A stretch of DNA of 64,000 nucleotides from Celoporthe dispersa (taxonomy: Eukaryota > Ascomycota > Sordariomycetes > Diaporthales > Cryphonectriaceae), in the NCBI GenBank assembly GCA_016584495.1, contig WAID01000015.1:1426501-1490500 (forward strand), read 5' to 3'. Every line of letters begins with the position of its first letter. The stretch's first letter is position 1. Shown here one piece after another: positions 52,053 through 63,685 of the stretch. Below the pieces are notes generated by a model, which worked only from the letters and a program-made list of their open reading frames with translations, did no database searches and had not been told where the DNA came from. A program made the position numbers and the translations under genes.

Positions 52053-53880
52053 TTTGGCTGTTGGGTAGGATGATCTGATTGGCGACAATGGGATGCTCAG
52101 ATCTGAGTCACCTGAACCGAATGGAGATGTCGTTGATGGCCCTAGACCGAAGGATGATATATGAGGTTGTCTGTGTGCCCAAGTGACGTCTTTTCAGGTG
52201 AGTGAAGCTGGGGGGATATAGAGTACTTTCTGCTGGCGGCGGGAATTTGGAGCTCTCTGCTAGCGCACAGGTGTCATGGCTAAAAAATCCCGGCCCCACC
52301 TTCCCACATTGCCTGCCCCCCCCAATCTCTTATCGGAAGGTCAGGAACAGACTTGGTGCCTGCCTCGTCATGCATTCCCATAGGTCATACTGTCTCATGT
52401 TTCCTGGTTCACACCTGCCATCACGGGATCTTCTTCCTCTCTTGGTTTTCTTCTTCTTTTCTTGGCTGTCTCTATTTCTGTCACTGTCTCTGTTTGTTTT
52501 TTCTTTTTCTCTTTCTCTTCCTTGTCCCTTTTGTCCGTCTCTGGCAGCTCAACCAAGCAATATATGATCTTGCCAGGTGCAAGAAATACATCACTGGCTG
52601 CCATTTGCAGGGGGCATGTCTGCTGGAGCTCAGGGGACAGCACGTCTGGGTCTCTCAGGGAGTGCTACTATACCATAGCAGTAATATACTATGTACGCTT
52701 CAGATGTATCAGGTCACATTGACCGCCTTCTAAATGCACCAAGGCAATTTCCAAAAATTCCGCTAGTTGAAATTAATGATCAGAAGGGAATGCAGTCAGG
52801 CAGTTTCTGTAAAAAGCACACCCTTGACATTGCCAAGCCAACCTTATTCTATTCTAACAACAGTTTGTAGGAACATTTACCAACTTCAAACATACCAAAG
52901 ATGACAAAGAGACTACTATCATCAGCTCACTGAGGCAGGTAGGTGTCAGGATGTACTGTATGACACAGTCCTGCAAGCATCCAGCCTTTTGGTAAGGCTT
53001 CCAGTGTGGCCCACACCAGCCAGTGAGTGGCCTAAGCTTAGAAGAGGGGGCGTGAGATGGAATGGCGGCAGAGACTTGTTGTGTCTTGGGGGTACTTACA
53101 CAAGGCATGCTACACCCTGGGCTACAAGGTAGGTGTGTGTGTATCATTCATTATCTTGGCTTGACACCATGGCAGGTGGTGGTTTTTTCTTTTCTTTTCT
53201 TTTTGCTTTTTTGGGGGGGGGGGGGTTTCTTTTTTTTTCTTTTGGTTTTGGCAAGATGTTGTCCTTTTTTTTTTTAAAAAAAAATAAAATTCTGTTCCTG
53301 CAGCTGGGGGCTGCAGTTCTACAGGCCCAACTGGGTTGCGTAGTCCCTAAATAGAAAGCGATTCCACCCCGGAGGAATAAGCAGCTCTAGCCCTCAAATG
53401 GAGAGCCTGTGACGCAATCAGAGACAGCACAGCCCAGTTCATACCAGCGCCTGTACTGTAGTACCTACGGATGTGGGCCAGGCCACCTGCACTGCACTGC
53501 ACCACTGCGCATTCAGAAGAGGCCATCGTAGTTACGCCCAACAAAGACCAACCTTGCAAAGGCCTCCTATACTTCCGCTACTCTATAGGCCTGAGCCTTC
53601 TTTCTTTCCTCAACACCGCGGAGCAAACTGGGTGACCAGCTCTGAGCCAACCCCTTATTTTCTTTTTCTTTAATGTTCTCTTCTTTTTTTGTTTTTTGGT
53701 GACACGCCCTACCATCGTCACTCACTACTTACTATCTTGTCCTGGCGGAGCCACATGTCAACCACGGGTCACCGCTCCTGTTGGGAGTGATGGGCCCTGC
53801 AGCAGCCCAATCCCCACCATTGCTTTACTCTGATCTTCCTCAGCTACTGACAACCACCACCACAACATCGACACCAAGCC
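52053..53880. other. 1.8-kb intergenic region rich in homopolymers
   Basis: No gene is recognisable. T-rich and G13 (53213-53225) runs and a T11A9 tract (53265-53284) cluster at 53180-53290. The last ~150 bp are the C/T-rich leader of the 5-phosphatase gene. Confidence 0.5.
53213..53284. repeat. G13 run and T11A9 tract
   Basis: A G13 homopolymer (53213-53225) inside a T-rich stretch, followed by eleven T and nine A (53265-53284). Confidence 0.85.
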
Positions 53881-56800
53881 ATGGCAACTCCTCAAGGTGA
53901 GGGAGGGCCTGATGGCTCCTCTATCGTACGTCCTGCCCTGCCCGTGCCCGAGGGATCTCAACCGTCCGCAGGTCCGCTGACGCCACAGCAGAAACCCGTC
54001 TCCTCCCTCCTGTCGCATTTCGAGAACATGGGCAAGGACCAGCCGCAGCCAGCCCAGTCCACGCAACCGTCAAGTCGAAACGCGTCCCCAAACCCTCGTT
54101 CTCGAGACCCTCTGCTAGCCGCGACCGCAAAGGAGGCACCGCCCATTCCAAAGAAGCCCGGCCTCGCGCCTCCCGCTCCCAAGGAGAACGGCCTACCGCA
54201 GCGCTCCCCTGCGCGCAGCGCCTTTCCTCCCCCCGCTGACGCCTCGACCGAAACTCGAGGCTCCTGAGCTCAACGTCGAGCCCCCGCTCTCCCCGCCCAA
54301 GGCCCCATCCCCCGCCTTCCCCTCCAACGACCAGAACCTCTTGAACCCGGACGATGTCGTCAAGCCGGCAATATCACCGGGCCCTGGGAAGCAGTTCAAG
54401 ATCCCGACCCGCCCATCAGGCTCGGATCGGGGCAGGTCTCCAGCCGCAAAACCAGCCTTCAAGCCTCCGTCGCCGCCTCCTCCTCGGCGGTCTGCAGAGC
54501 TGCGGCGGCAGCGCGAGGACGGCCCTCGCTCCAGCCTGGACAGCCCTGGCACGAAGAGGAGGTCGTGGGTGGCAGATGGGACCGTGGACGTCGCAAGGGC
54601 AAACCTCTCAGATAGGGTCTCCCCTTTCAGCAGCCCCCCTAGCAGTGGTTCTGCAAGTATGGGCGAGGAGTCGCCCCCGGCGTTGCCCAGGAGGCCGGGA
54701 CCACCAAAGGACCCAGTTCCTAAAGCCAAAACGCTCCAGATTGGCTTCATCGCGCCGCCGCCGCAACATCCCGCGACTGCAGGTAGGCGGAGAGAAAAGG
54801 AGGCCGAGCTGAACGGATCTGTCAAGGGACAGCTTACGCCGAACATCACCGGGGAGGTGCAGCAGCCGACGCTGCCAGCCAGGCCGTTAAGCACCATATC
54901 CGACAAGTCGCCTGCATCTTTTGCGAAAATACCTCCGCCAAGGCCCCCGCGACCAGGTGTCTCAACGCCCGCCGCAATAACGGTACCGCCGCCTGCACCA
55001 AACCAGAAGCGAACGGTCTCTACCCCTGTCCACAGAAACCCGTCCCCGAGCAGGCCAATACAGGGCAGGTCGAATACCGTCTCCCACAAGAACGCGGCGT
55101 GGAAAGAGTCGAGACAGGCAGCAGCAGCAGCCCCTGCGCCTCCAGGCGAGCCGCGTGGCGATGCTGGCGCGGTCACCATAGGCTACCCAGACGCTTCCAA
55201 TGTAAACCGGAGACCTCCGTATATAAAACACGGGCAGCATGAGATCATGACCAAGTCAGATCCACGAAACTTCGATGTGAGCGGTGATCGAGTCTGTGCC
55301 TCGGGTCATCTCACCAGGGTCTGGAGCCTGAGGGACGGCGAGCTGCTCATGAGCCTTGCGCACGGAGAAGGGCTGAAGGCGACTGCTGTGGCTTTCAAGC
55401 CGGGGGCGAATGTGGACGAGGAGGGCAAGAGATTATGGATAGGCAACAACAACGGCGATCTGATAGAGGTGGATATCGAGACCTCAGGGGTTGTCGCGAC
55501 ACGACCCGGAGCACACGTTCACAACGAAATCATCAAGATCTATCGACACTTCAACGAGATATGGACATTGGACGATGCTGGAACACTACATATCTGGGCA
55601 GCAAAGGACGACCATGTGCCCGACATGACGGACCGCCCGGATCAGTCTTTCCGGGTTCCCAAAGGGCACTCATTCTCAATGGTTGTTGGTGATCACTTAT
55701 GGCACGCAACCGGGAAGGAGATTCGCGTTTTCTTCCCGACTCTCGACGGCAAAGCTCCGTTTCAGGTCCTGCTCCGGTCTCTATTCCAGGAGAGTGCTGG
55801 CGAGATCACCTCGGGTTGCCTCCTCCCATCGGCGCCTGACAAGGTGTTTTTTGGCCACAGTGACGGCAAGGTCAGCGTGTACTCGAGGGCAGATTACACC
55901 TGCTTGGAGCTGCTGAACATCAGTACCTTCAAAATCAACTCGCTGCAGGGGTCTTGCGGCAACATCTGGGCGGGCTCCAGCAACGGCAGGATGTACGTCT
56001 ACGATGCCACGCAAAGCCCATGGGTTGTGAAGAAAGAGTGGCAGGCCCATGACAACCCGATCATCAAGATCATCGCCGACCGATCAGGCTGCTACCAATC
56101 AGGCCGTCATCAGGTTCTCTCTCTCGGCGGCGACAACACGATCAAGGTGTGGGACGGGGTGCTCCAGGAAGACTGGCTGGAAGAGCAGATGAAGGCGAAA
56201 GATGTCCAGTACTGCCAGTTCGACACCCTCAAGGCCATGATCATGACCTGGAACGCTGGCGCATCGACGCCAAACAGCCTGAGATACTCGGAGGCGGACT
56301 CTGTCTTCATACAGAATCTGTTGCAAAACAGCGATTCTCCAGACATACTGATCTTTGGTTTCCAGGAGTTGGTCGATCTAGAGGACAAGACCGCCACCGC
56401 AAAGCGGTTCTTGAGATCCAAGAAGAAAGAGTCAGACCAGGAGCGCATGAGCCATCAGTACAGAGACTGGAGGGACTTCTTGATCAGGAGCTTGGACGAC
56501 TACATGCCTGGCACTCTTTACCATCTCTTGCAGACGATCCACATGGTTGGTCTCTTCACCTGCATCTTCGTCAAAGCCGACGTGAGGGACCGGATCACTC
56601 AGCTCAACACGGCCGAGGTCAAACGAGGCATGGGCGGCCTGCACGGGAACAAGGGCGGGATCATTGTGCGCTTCCTGGTCGACGACACCTCGCTCTGCTT
56701 CTTCAACTGTCACCTGGCGGCGGGCCAAACCCAGGCACAGAGCCGCAACAACGACATCACCGCCATCCTCGAAGCCAGCCTGATGCCGCCAGAGCGCGAT

Positions 56801-57464
56801 CCCAACATCTGCATCGACAGCTTCGCAGGCGGCGGCGATGGGTCCATGGTCCTCGACCACGAGCTCGTCATCCTCAACGGCGATCTGAACTACCGCATCG
56901 ACACCATGAGCCGAGACACAGTCGTCATGGCCGTGAAGCAGGGAAACCTCGCCAAGCTGCTCGACCGAGACCAGCTCCTCGTTGCACGGCGGCGCAAGCC
57001 CGACTTCAAGCTACGCTTCTTCGAGGAGATGCCGATCACATTTGCGCCGACATACAAATACGACGTGGGCACAGACAACTACGACACGAGCGAGAAGAAG
57101 CGCAGCCCGGCCTGGTGCGACCGCCTGCTGTTCCGCGGCAACGGCAGGATACGGCAGGTTGACTACAAAAGGCATGAGGTCCGGGTATCGGATCACAGGC
57201 CCGTGACGGGCAGTTTTGAGTTAACCGTCAAGAAGACCATCCCGAAGAACAGGGCGAAAGCGTGGATGGAGTGCCAACAGGAATTTGAGGATGTCAAGGA
57301 TCAGGAGATTTACCTGGAGAAGTGAGTAGTAACCCACCGTGACAGTGGACAGACCGGTGCGGCACGGGGGCCAGAAAGCTGACAAGCGCGACAGGTTCTA
57401 CTACCTCACCAGGATCATTGGATACGACAAGGAAACCAGCAAAGGCCTCATCGAGGATCGGTGA
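53881..57464 (+). CDS. WD40-containing inositol polyphosphate 5-phosphatase; one frame break
   Basis: 1169 aa from exons 53881-57321 and 57395-57464 (intron 73 bp, GTGAGT...CAG, phase 2) after removing one base. The first ~440 residues are Pro/Ser-rich and disordered, with SH3-ligand-like stretches (PPRPPRPG). A WD40-like beta-propeller follows (VWSLRDGELLMSL, LWIGNNNGDLIEV, GGDNTIKVWDGV). The C-terminal catalytic domain has GFQELVDL, GNKGGIIVRF, FFNCHLAAG, GDLNYRI (about 56880), PAWCDRLLFRG (about 57109) and SDHRPV (about 57190). It removes the 5-phosphate of phosphoinositides or inositol phosphates, as in synaptojanin/OCRL-type enzymes. The frame changes at the C6 run 54229-54234: five C would join PPP to LTPRPKLEAPELN. 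Membrane-traffic function is inferred from the family. Confidence 0.92.
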
Positions 57465-58867
57465 GGGGTAGAATGAAAGTATCGGGTTCTTGGTTAGGGC
57501 CAGGTCACGGATTATGAGAAGACAAGAAGACCACAAAATTCCACAAAGCATGGCACGAGGTTTGGCGCAAACTATACCGTCTTTTTGCAAGGACGACTCG
57601 CTCAAGGGGGAAAAAAAGAACTGCCTTACGGGGTGGATGAGGGTGGTATCGGATGTCCATTGGTGAATCTGGCGTTCTTTTGCTGGTGCAAAATAGGGAC
57701 GGATGAAGGAAGGTGTTTTCCAGAAGAGACCCTGGTGGGAGAGGAGGGACTTGGCCGGTGGCGAGCATATCAAACATGTGATAGGATAATTACAGATGCC
57801 AACCTTGACCCCGAGTATCGATTCTGACCTGACCCCCTTCCCACCCTTTACTACATATGGTAACTATTACCATGTATGTATGTCAATGTGCCAACGAGAT
57901 CAGTTAGTCTTATGACAAATCCGGGGAGAACCCCGAACGGGCGCTCGCTGACAGTTCAGGGCCCGCCAACTGGGAATTTGACCTCGCACTTCGGAGCCTT
58001 CAGTTTCCCATCGAGGGGGCCGCCCTCGGGTTCTACACCCCCGCTGCTGGTCAGAACTCCGTTGCTGGCAGAGCAGACCTGACAAATGCGTAGTCAGCCT
58101 CGCTCTCTCTCGCCCTCAGTCTAGAGCGAACAATAGTGTCCGCCCCCTTGTGTGTTGGAGACTCCAAAACTTGTTCCCCTTACGTACTTGAGACATCAGC
58201 GAACGACTAGTGAGCGGGAGGGGCTCGTGACATACTTGGACGGTACTCCCAAGTTCATTCAAGTCTTTTTTCCCCCACTGTATTTCCGCAGCTGTTGGCT
58301 CAGTCCATGTTGAAAAACAAATCTCGCTGTCATGTCTTTAACATTAAACTAGTAAGATATAAAATTCATAAGCCTTTGACTATTTAGAGAAAGTCCAACT
58401 TTATTTGGCGAAAACATTATTCATTTTTCTGAAAGAAAAGAATCAGTTGTGAAATATTTGAAGGCCAAGTTTTACAATATATATTCATTCTTATATTTTA
58501 TATATATTCGCGAACTTGGAAAAATAGTGGCGGAAAGTTGACGCCAAAAAAGGTTCCGAGGATGTAGTGGGGAAAAGGACTTGAACGAACTTGAGAGTAC
58601 TTAGTCGGAGGTAGTTGGAGGAGGACTACTAACTCGATGATGATCGAGATGATGATTGGGGCGGCGAAATAATTTCTTGTTACAAAAGAGCACATAGTCG
58701 CCCACCAGCCCTGCCTCAGTCTATCCCCGATGAATGCGTTTCGAAGTGTCGTCTCGGAACAGAGTCGCTATTGTGGCAATCCTCGAATGCTTCGCACGAC
58801 TTTTGGTAGAAGAACCAACCTCAAGCCAGACCACACGGCGCATTATCTGTTCAGGCGTAGAATCACC
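57465..58867. other. 1.4-kb intergenic region with AT-rich island
   Basis: No gene is recognisable. Bases about 58320-58515 are much richer in A and T than the surrounding sequence. The last ~150 bp are the leader of the questin-oxidase-like gene, with an upstream in-frame ATG at 58730. Confidence 0.5.
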
Positions 58868-60697
58868 ATGGCGACGGCCCAGAAGATCCGGATCGACGCC
58901 CAGCACACGGGTCTCTGGAAGGTCAAGCAGACGGACGAGTCGGCCAAGAAGGCCTCTGAGCTCCTCCAGCATGATCTCGAGGCAAGCAGAACCTCTCATC
59001 GATGATCCTCTGTATGAAGCACTGGAACATTGAGGCTGACACGAGATGCTCACAGACGCATCATGTCTTCTTCAATTACATGGGATTTCATAACCATGTA
59101 CGTAGGCCAGAAGAAGAAGGAAGGAAGGGGAAAAAACACCAACACACCCCTCCCCTCCCCTTTCCAGCACTGCAATTTAGGTCAGGAGCCACTGACACAG
59201 TCTTCTCCCCACCTTCCTCCTCCTCCTCCAGCTCGTCCACCAGGTCCTTTCCCTCTTCGGCACGGGCGCCTCCCCCAGCGTCCTGCAGAGGGGCTACGAC
59301 CACAACACCACCTACCAGCGTCCCACCCAACCCCTCCACAGCGATGTCGTCACAGACCTCCAGACCTGGGACCACGCCCGACGCTACCTAGGCCGGGAGC
59401 AGCACTACCCAGACTTCCTGGCCTTCTTCCAGCGCGAGATGGACGCCAAGGAGGAGGGGGCCGGGTGGGAGGCCGTGCTGTCCGAGTACGCGCTCGCGGG
59501 GACCGAGGCCGCAGACGACCTGCTGGTCCGGCTGTACGCCGGTTTCCTGCACCCGCTGATCCAGCTCATGTACGGCATGGAGTGGGCGCAGCCTGCCATC
59601 GTGGCCGAGGCTCTGGCGCAGGCCTGTGTGCACGACGCGAATTTTAAAGAGGTTCTCCTCGAGAGCGAGAGGAGGGCGGACGCGGCATATGGGAAGAATG
59701 GGGAGAAGGGAGAGATGCCGCGCATCGTGGCGCTGTTCGAGGAGGCAAGCGCGGATGAGCAGCTACGGGGTGCCGTGAGGATGGCGGATGATAACAAGGT
59801 CCGGGATGGGGTGCTCAAGAGGGCGCCCGAGGAGATGATGAGGATCATCAGCAAGGTCAAAGTCCGGCCCGAGGACCTGGAGGAAAGAACGGCTGAGATG
59901 TTTGATGCGAGCTTGTATGTGGCGGCGGCGGCCAGTTTCCATACGAACAAGCATAACAAGTTTGACTTCTTCCTGATGTGAGCTGAGAGACCCCCTCCCT
60001 TTCCCCTCCTTCCTCTTCTAAAAAGACCGCTGGGGCTGCTACCAGACATACTTACACATGGCGGGCAAACTAGTCATCACGTCAATTCTGCGCCAATCTT
60101 TCTGACCATCAACGCCCAGCCCTGGATATCCGTCGAGGTCAAAGCCCGCCTCCTAGAGTGGAAGATCCGGTACGATCTCATCCAGTACGCTGCACGGGGC
60201 GTCCCTGACCTTCCGCTGGATGAACTCAAAGCATACCGGCCTAAGAAAGCTGGAAATTTCTCGGTGACAGGTAAGCAAAACAAAGATTCCAGACACACAC
60301 ACACACACACACAAAGGGAAAAAAAATGGGAGGGAGGGAGGGATTCCCAGGCACTGACCACAGCCCTGTAGACATCATGTCCCGACTGCACGACTTCGCG
60401 GAAGACGACGGACACGCAATCAAGCTGGCGCGCGCGGCCGTTATCTGCCAGGAGACGACCAAGAAATACGAGGACCGAGACTGGATGATGATTAAGGGGG
60501 ATGACCTGTGGATGAGGGTGCATCACCTGATTGCTGATTCCGTAGAGGCCCCTGGGGCGACGTGGGTGAGGACGACAGGTCTCGAGGAGGCTTGGAGCGT
60601 GAGTGCTGCTGTGTCATGGCTGGAAACTACCCGCCGTCTGAGATGATGTACAGACTAACATGCGTGGCAGGATATTCCGAACAAGTCTAAGCTGTAG
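58868..60697 (+). CDS. questin-oxidase-like protein (DUF4243, Baeyer-Villiger type)
   Basis: 450 aa in six exons: 58868-58981, 59056-59097, 59232-59977, 60074-60270, 60372-60598 and 60671-60697, sum 451 codons. The first intron (58982-59055) begins GCAAGC, a GC-AG intron; the others are GT-AG. Start: MATAQKIRIDAQHTG; an in-frame ATG 46 codons upstream (58730) would add an Arg-rich stretch. Family blocks: HHVFFN, HNHLVHQVLSLFGTGASPSVL, YDHNTTYQRP, LGREQHYPDFLAFF, LYAGFLHPLIQLMYGMEW and HDFAEDDGHAIKLARA. His-rich motifs are typical of this oxidase family, which in Aspergillus opens the anthraquinone questin ring (GedK) or acts in aflatoxin-type pathways (AflY). No biosynthetic cluster surrounds it, so a housekeeping or unknown substrate is likely. 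Intron 4 contains an (AC)n repeat (60293-60313). Confidence 0.85.
60293..60313. repeat. (AC)n microsatellite in intron 4 of the questin-oxidase-like gene
   Basis: About ten AC units just after the GTAAGC donor of intron 60271-60371. Confidence 0.9.
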
Positions 60698-60904
60698 GTC
60701 AGCCATCTGTGAAAGCCATTGGTTAGATTGCAGCTTCATATGTCGAACTACTCGGGCTTGTGCGGATGTGTGCACTGGGATCTGTCCTTTCCGGTCTATA
60801 TTATTCAAATAGTGTTTTTTGGGGGGAGGAAGGGAGGGAGGGGGTATCGAGGACCTGTGTCTAATATTTGCGCGAGCTTTTGACGGTCTACACATCATCT
60901 TTCA

Positions 60905-63685
60905 CTACAGGCCAATCCACTCTTCCTCGGACTCCTCCTCCTCAACAAGGTCTGCCATACCCAGACCTCCTTCAGCAGGAGTGAGCAGCTTCAGGCCATC
61001 CTCTTCTCCCGCAGAGGACCAGCCGAGTGACCTCTCAATTTGTGAAGTACTCTTGTTCCCAGCCTGGCCAAGAAGGTAGTCTACCATGTACACATTCTCA
61101 TCAGCCAACTTCCGGATCTCGTCCCTCATCCTCGTGACCGCCTTCGCCACCACGCGCAGCTCGATATCGACCTTGCCCCTGTTGGCCGTCAGCCAGGCGC
61201 CGTGTTTGTCTACCAGGGCCTTGATCCACAGAAGGCAGAATTCGATGTGTGGTGACTCTTGTGTCTGGGCGGCCACGAAGCGGAGCAGCCTTGGAACGTA
61301 GACGACAGGTATCTCCCCCACCACCAACGGAATGTCCTGATACGGCACTGCCTGGAAGACCCGCTTGGTCAGGCCGGCCTCGTTGAGGCGGAAGGCCATG
61401 ACCAGGGCCTTGAGATAGTCCCTTTCGACGTCCAACACTGCCAGCGTGGCTGCGGGGGTAATCTCTATGTTGAGATCAAAGGGGTCGAACTGAAGCGTGT
61501 TGTCGAGGCTGTAGATCAGAAGACCCTCGGTCGAAGCAGCGCAGAAGGCGGTGCCGGCGGGCGAGAAGGCCACGCCCGATACGCGCACCTCTGCCAGATT
61601 TTTTCTTGCAGATGGATCCCCTCGCTTGGAGCCAGGGAGGGACCTGTCGATACGGTCTTCCCGGTCAGAAGCTTCTCCCTGCGTGTCCAGCTCACCGTCC
61701 GGGCCAGCCTCAGTGAGGCGCTTGCTGTTCAAGAATTCTTGTGTCCCTGATAATGACAGGTTAACGCTGACGGTGAACTTCTTCAGGAGAACCATCGTTG
61801 TCACCGAATACAGACAGATGTACTTGCTGTTGCCGGCCGCAAGCAGACAGCTACCGTCCGTGCTGTATCGGATACTGTTGTAGCTCTTGGTTCCTGAGAC
61901 GTTCGCGGCTGTTCTTCTGTCGCTAACCTTGCGTCCCCCGGAGGCGTCTCTCCGCCCGTCGAGGCCGGCAACCTGCTCCGCATCCGACAGAGACCAGAAT
62001 GTCAACTGGCCATCCAGTGTTGAGATGGCAAGCTGTGTTGAATCGGGCCTCACGGCGATGTCGAGAACATCCGCTTGTAACTGCAAAGGCTCGCTGGTTT
62101 GTGTCCTGTCGAACACGGACCATATCCTTGCGGTGCGGTCCCAGCTTCCGCTGACCAGGAGGCTGCCGTTTGGCGCAAAGGCGAGGGACGACACAGGTCC
62201 CTCGTGGCCGGCCAGCTGATCCAGGAGCTGACCGGTCTGTACAGACCAGATATGAATATCAAAAGAGTCGAGGGACCCCGCGGCGACCACTTCTCCACTC
62301 GGATCCACGGCCATACACGACCAGGAAAGCCTCGTGGGTGCCGTGAACGTCCTGAAGTTCCGATACCTGATCAGGTCCCACGCTCGTATTGACCCGTCCA
62401 GGCTCGATGTGAAGAGCACATTGCCCTTCTTTGCAAACTCGCAAGCTGTGACGCCACTGGTGTGCTCAGTGAAGGTCACGATGCAGAAACCGGACTCAAT
62501 GTCCCAGACCTTGATCTTGCCATCATCAGCTGTCGTGATGATCCGCTGCCCGTCTGGTGAGTACACCAGCGAGTTCATCGAATCAAAGTGACCCTGCTGC
62601 TTCAGTATGTATGATTCTGACTGCCACTCCCAGACTAGCAGTTGGCCTAGCTTCGAGGCACCAAATGCCAACCACTCGCCGCTCTTATTCACCGTGACGA
62701 AGTCGATGTCGTTTTGTGATATGCTCAGGGTGTGTATTTGATTGAAGTCGGGCATCTCGTATAGCCCGAAGATGCCATTAGAGAAACCCGCGACGAGGAG
62801 GTTCGAGTCGGCATGATACGCGGCGCATTTGACATGGGCATTGTTCTGCATGAAGTAATGCTTGTTGACGATTCTCCAGCGCAGCTTGGTCTCGTCTTCC
62901 ACATCCTCCTCTTCGTCCATCTCGTCGTCCTTGCGCCTTGGACCGACATATCTCCACTCAAAGACGGCGCCGTCCTTGCTAACGGTATAGACTGCCTCCT
63001 GGTCTTTCGAGAAGTACGCGCCAACGACGGCCTGTCTGTGGCCTGACAAGACCGTCGGTACGAAACCTTCCTCGGCGGCCAAGCTCCATATCCTTGCGGT
63101 CAAGTCTTTGGACGCAGTGAGGAAGAATCTTGAATCGCTCGACCATTCTATATGCCGTACGTCGTCGTAGTGACCGGTATGTGTGTGGTACTTCACGAAC
63201 GGCGCGAACTCGAGCTCCCCTTCAGGATTGGTGTCGGGCGTGGACGGCACATGCCATACCTCAATCTTGCGACCCAGACCGACGGCGAAGTAGCGACCGG
63301 ACGGGGAGAACGAGAGGGCGGTGACAGCGGTCTTGAAGGAAAAGTGGTATATGCCGATCCGGCGGTTGACGTTGGTCAGGATGGCCTGCCCATCTTCGTC
63401 GACTGTGAGGAGGAGATTGCCCTGTGGTGTGAGGCCTATCCTCGCGATATTCGTTCTGTGGGCAAACGGGAGGGTGTACGACTTGTTACTATAGCCAGCG
63501 AGGGGTCAGCAAGTCTTGTCACAAGGCCGTCTTCATCGCCGCAGTGTCGCATACTTGACCAGGTCGAAAACAGTCACCCTGTTCCCTACCGGAGAGTAGA
63601 GATGAGTACCGTCTGGGTTGAACAGGAGATTACCCCTGCTGTAGACTGTTCCAAGAAGATTAGAGAACCTGAAATCGGTCTTCAT
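60905..63685 (-). CDS. pwp2: Pwp2/Utp1, WD40 subunit of the small-subunit processome
   Basis: U3 snoRNP component needed for 18S rRNA processing in the nucleolus. Exons 63685-63555 and 63488-60905 give 904 aa in exact frame; the 66-bp intron 63489-63554 is GTATGC...TAG. The start MKTDFRFSNLLGTVYSRGN is the conserved beginning. About twelve WD40 blades follow (NIARIGLTPQGNLLLT, DDVRHIEWSSDSRFF, RIITTADDGKIKVWD, SLDGSIRAWDLIRYRNFRTF). The C-terminal Utp12 domain holds DLNIEITPA and DYLKALVMAFRLNE. The C-terminus is acidic (EEEESEEEWIGL). The length matches yeast Pwp2 (923 aa as I recall). Identity is certain. It converges on the questin-oxidase-like gene with 207 bp between them. Confidence 0.96.

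Noticed and set aside
4315..54234. Programmed ribosomal frameshifting as the explanation for the frame breaks
   Set aside because: There are too many unrelated genes, no shared slippery heptamer, no downstream structure, and no family precedent.
56149..57162. Open frame of 337 codons on the plus strand
   Set aside because: It overlaps the catalytic 5-phosphatase frame, is Arg/His/Pro-rich and is a shadow.
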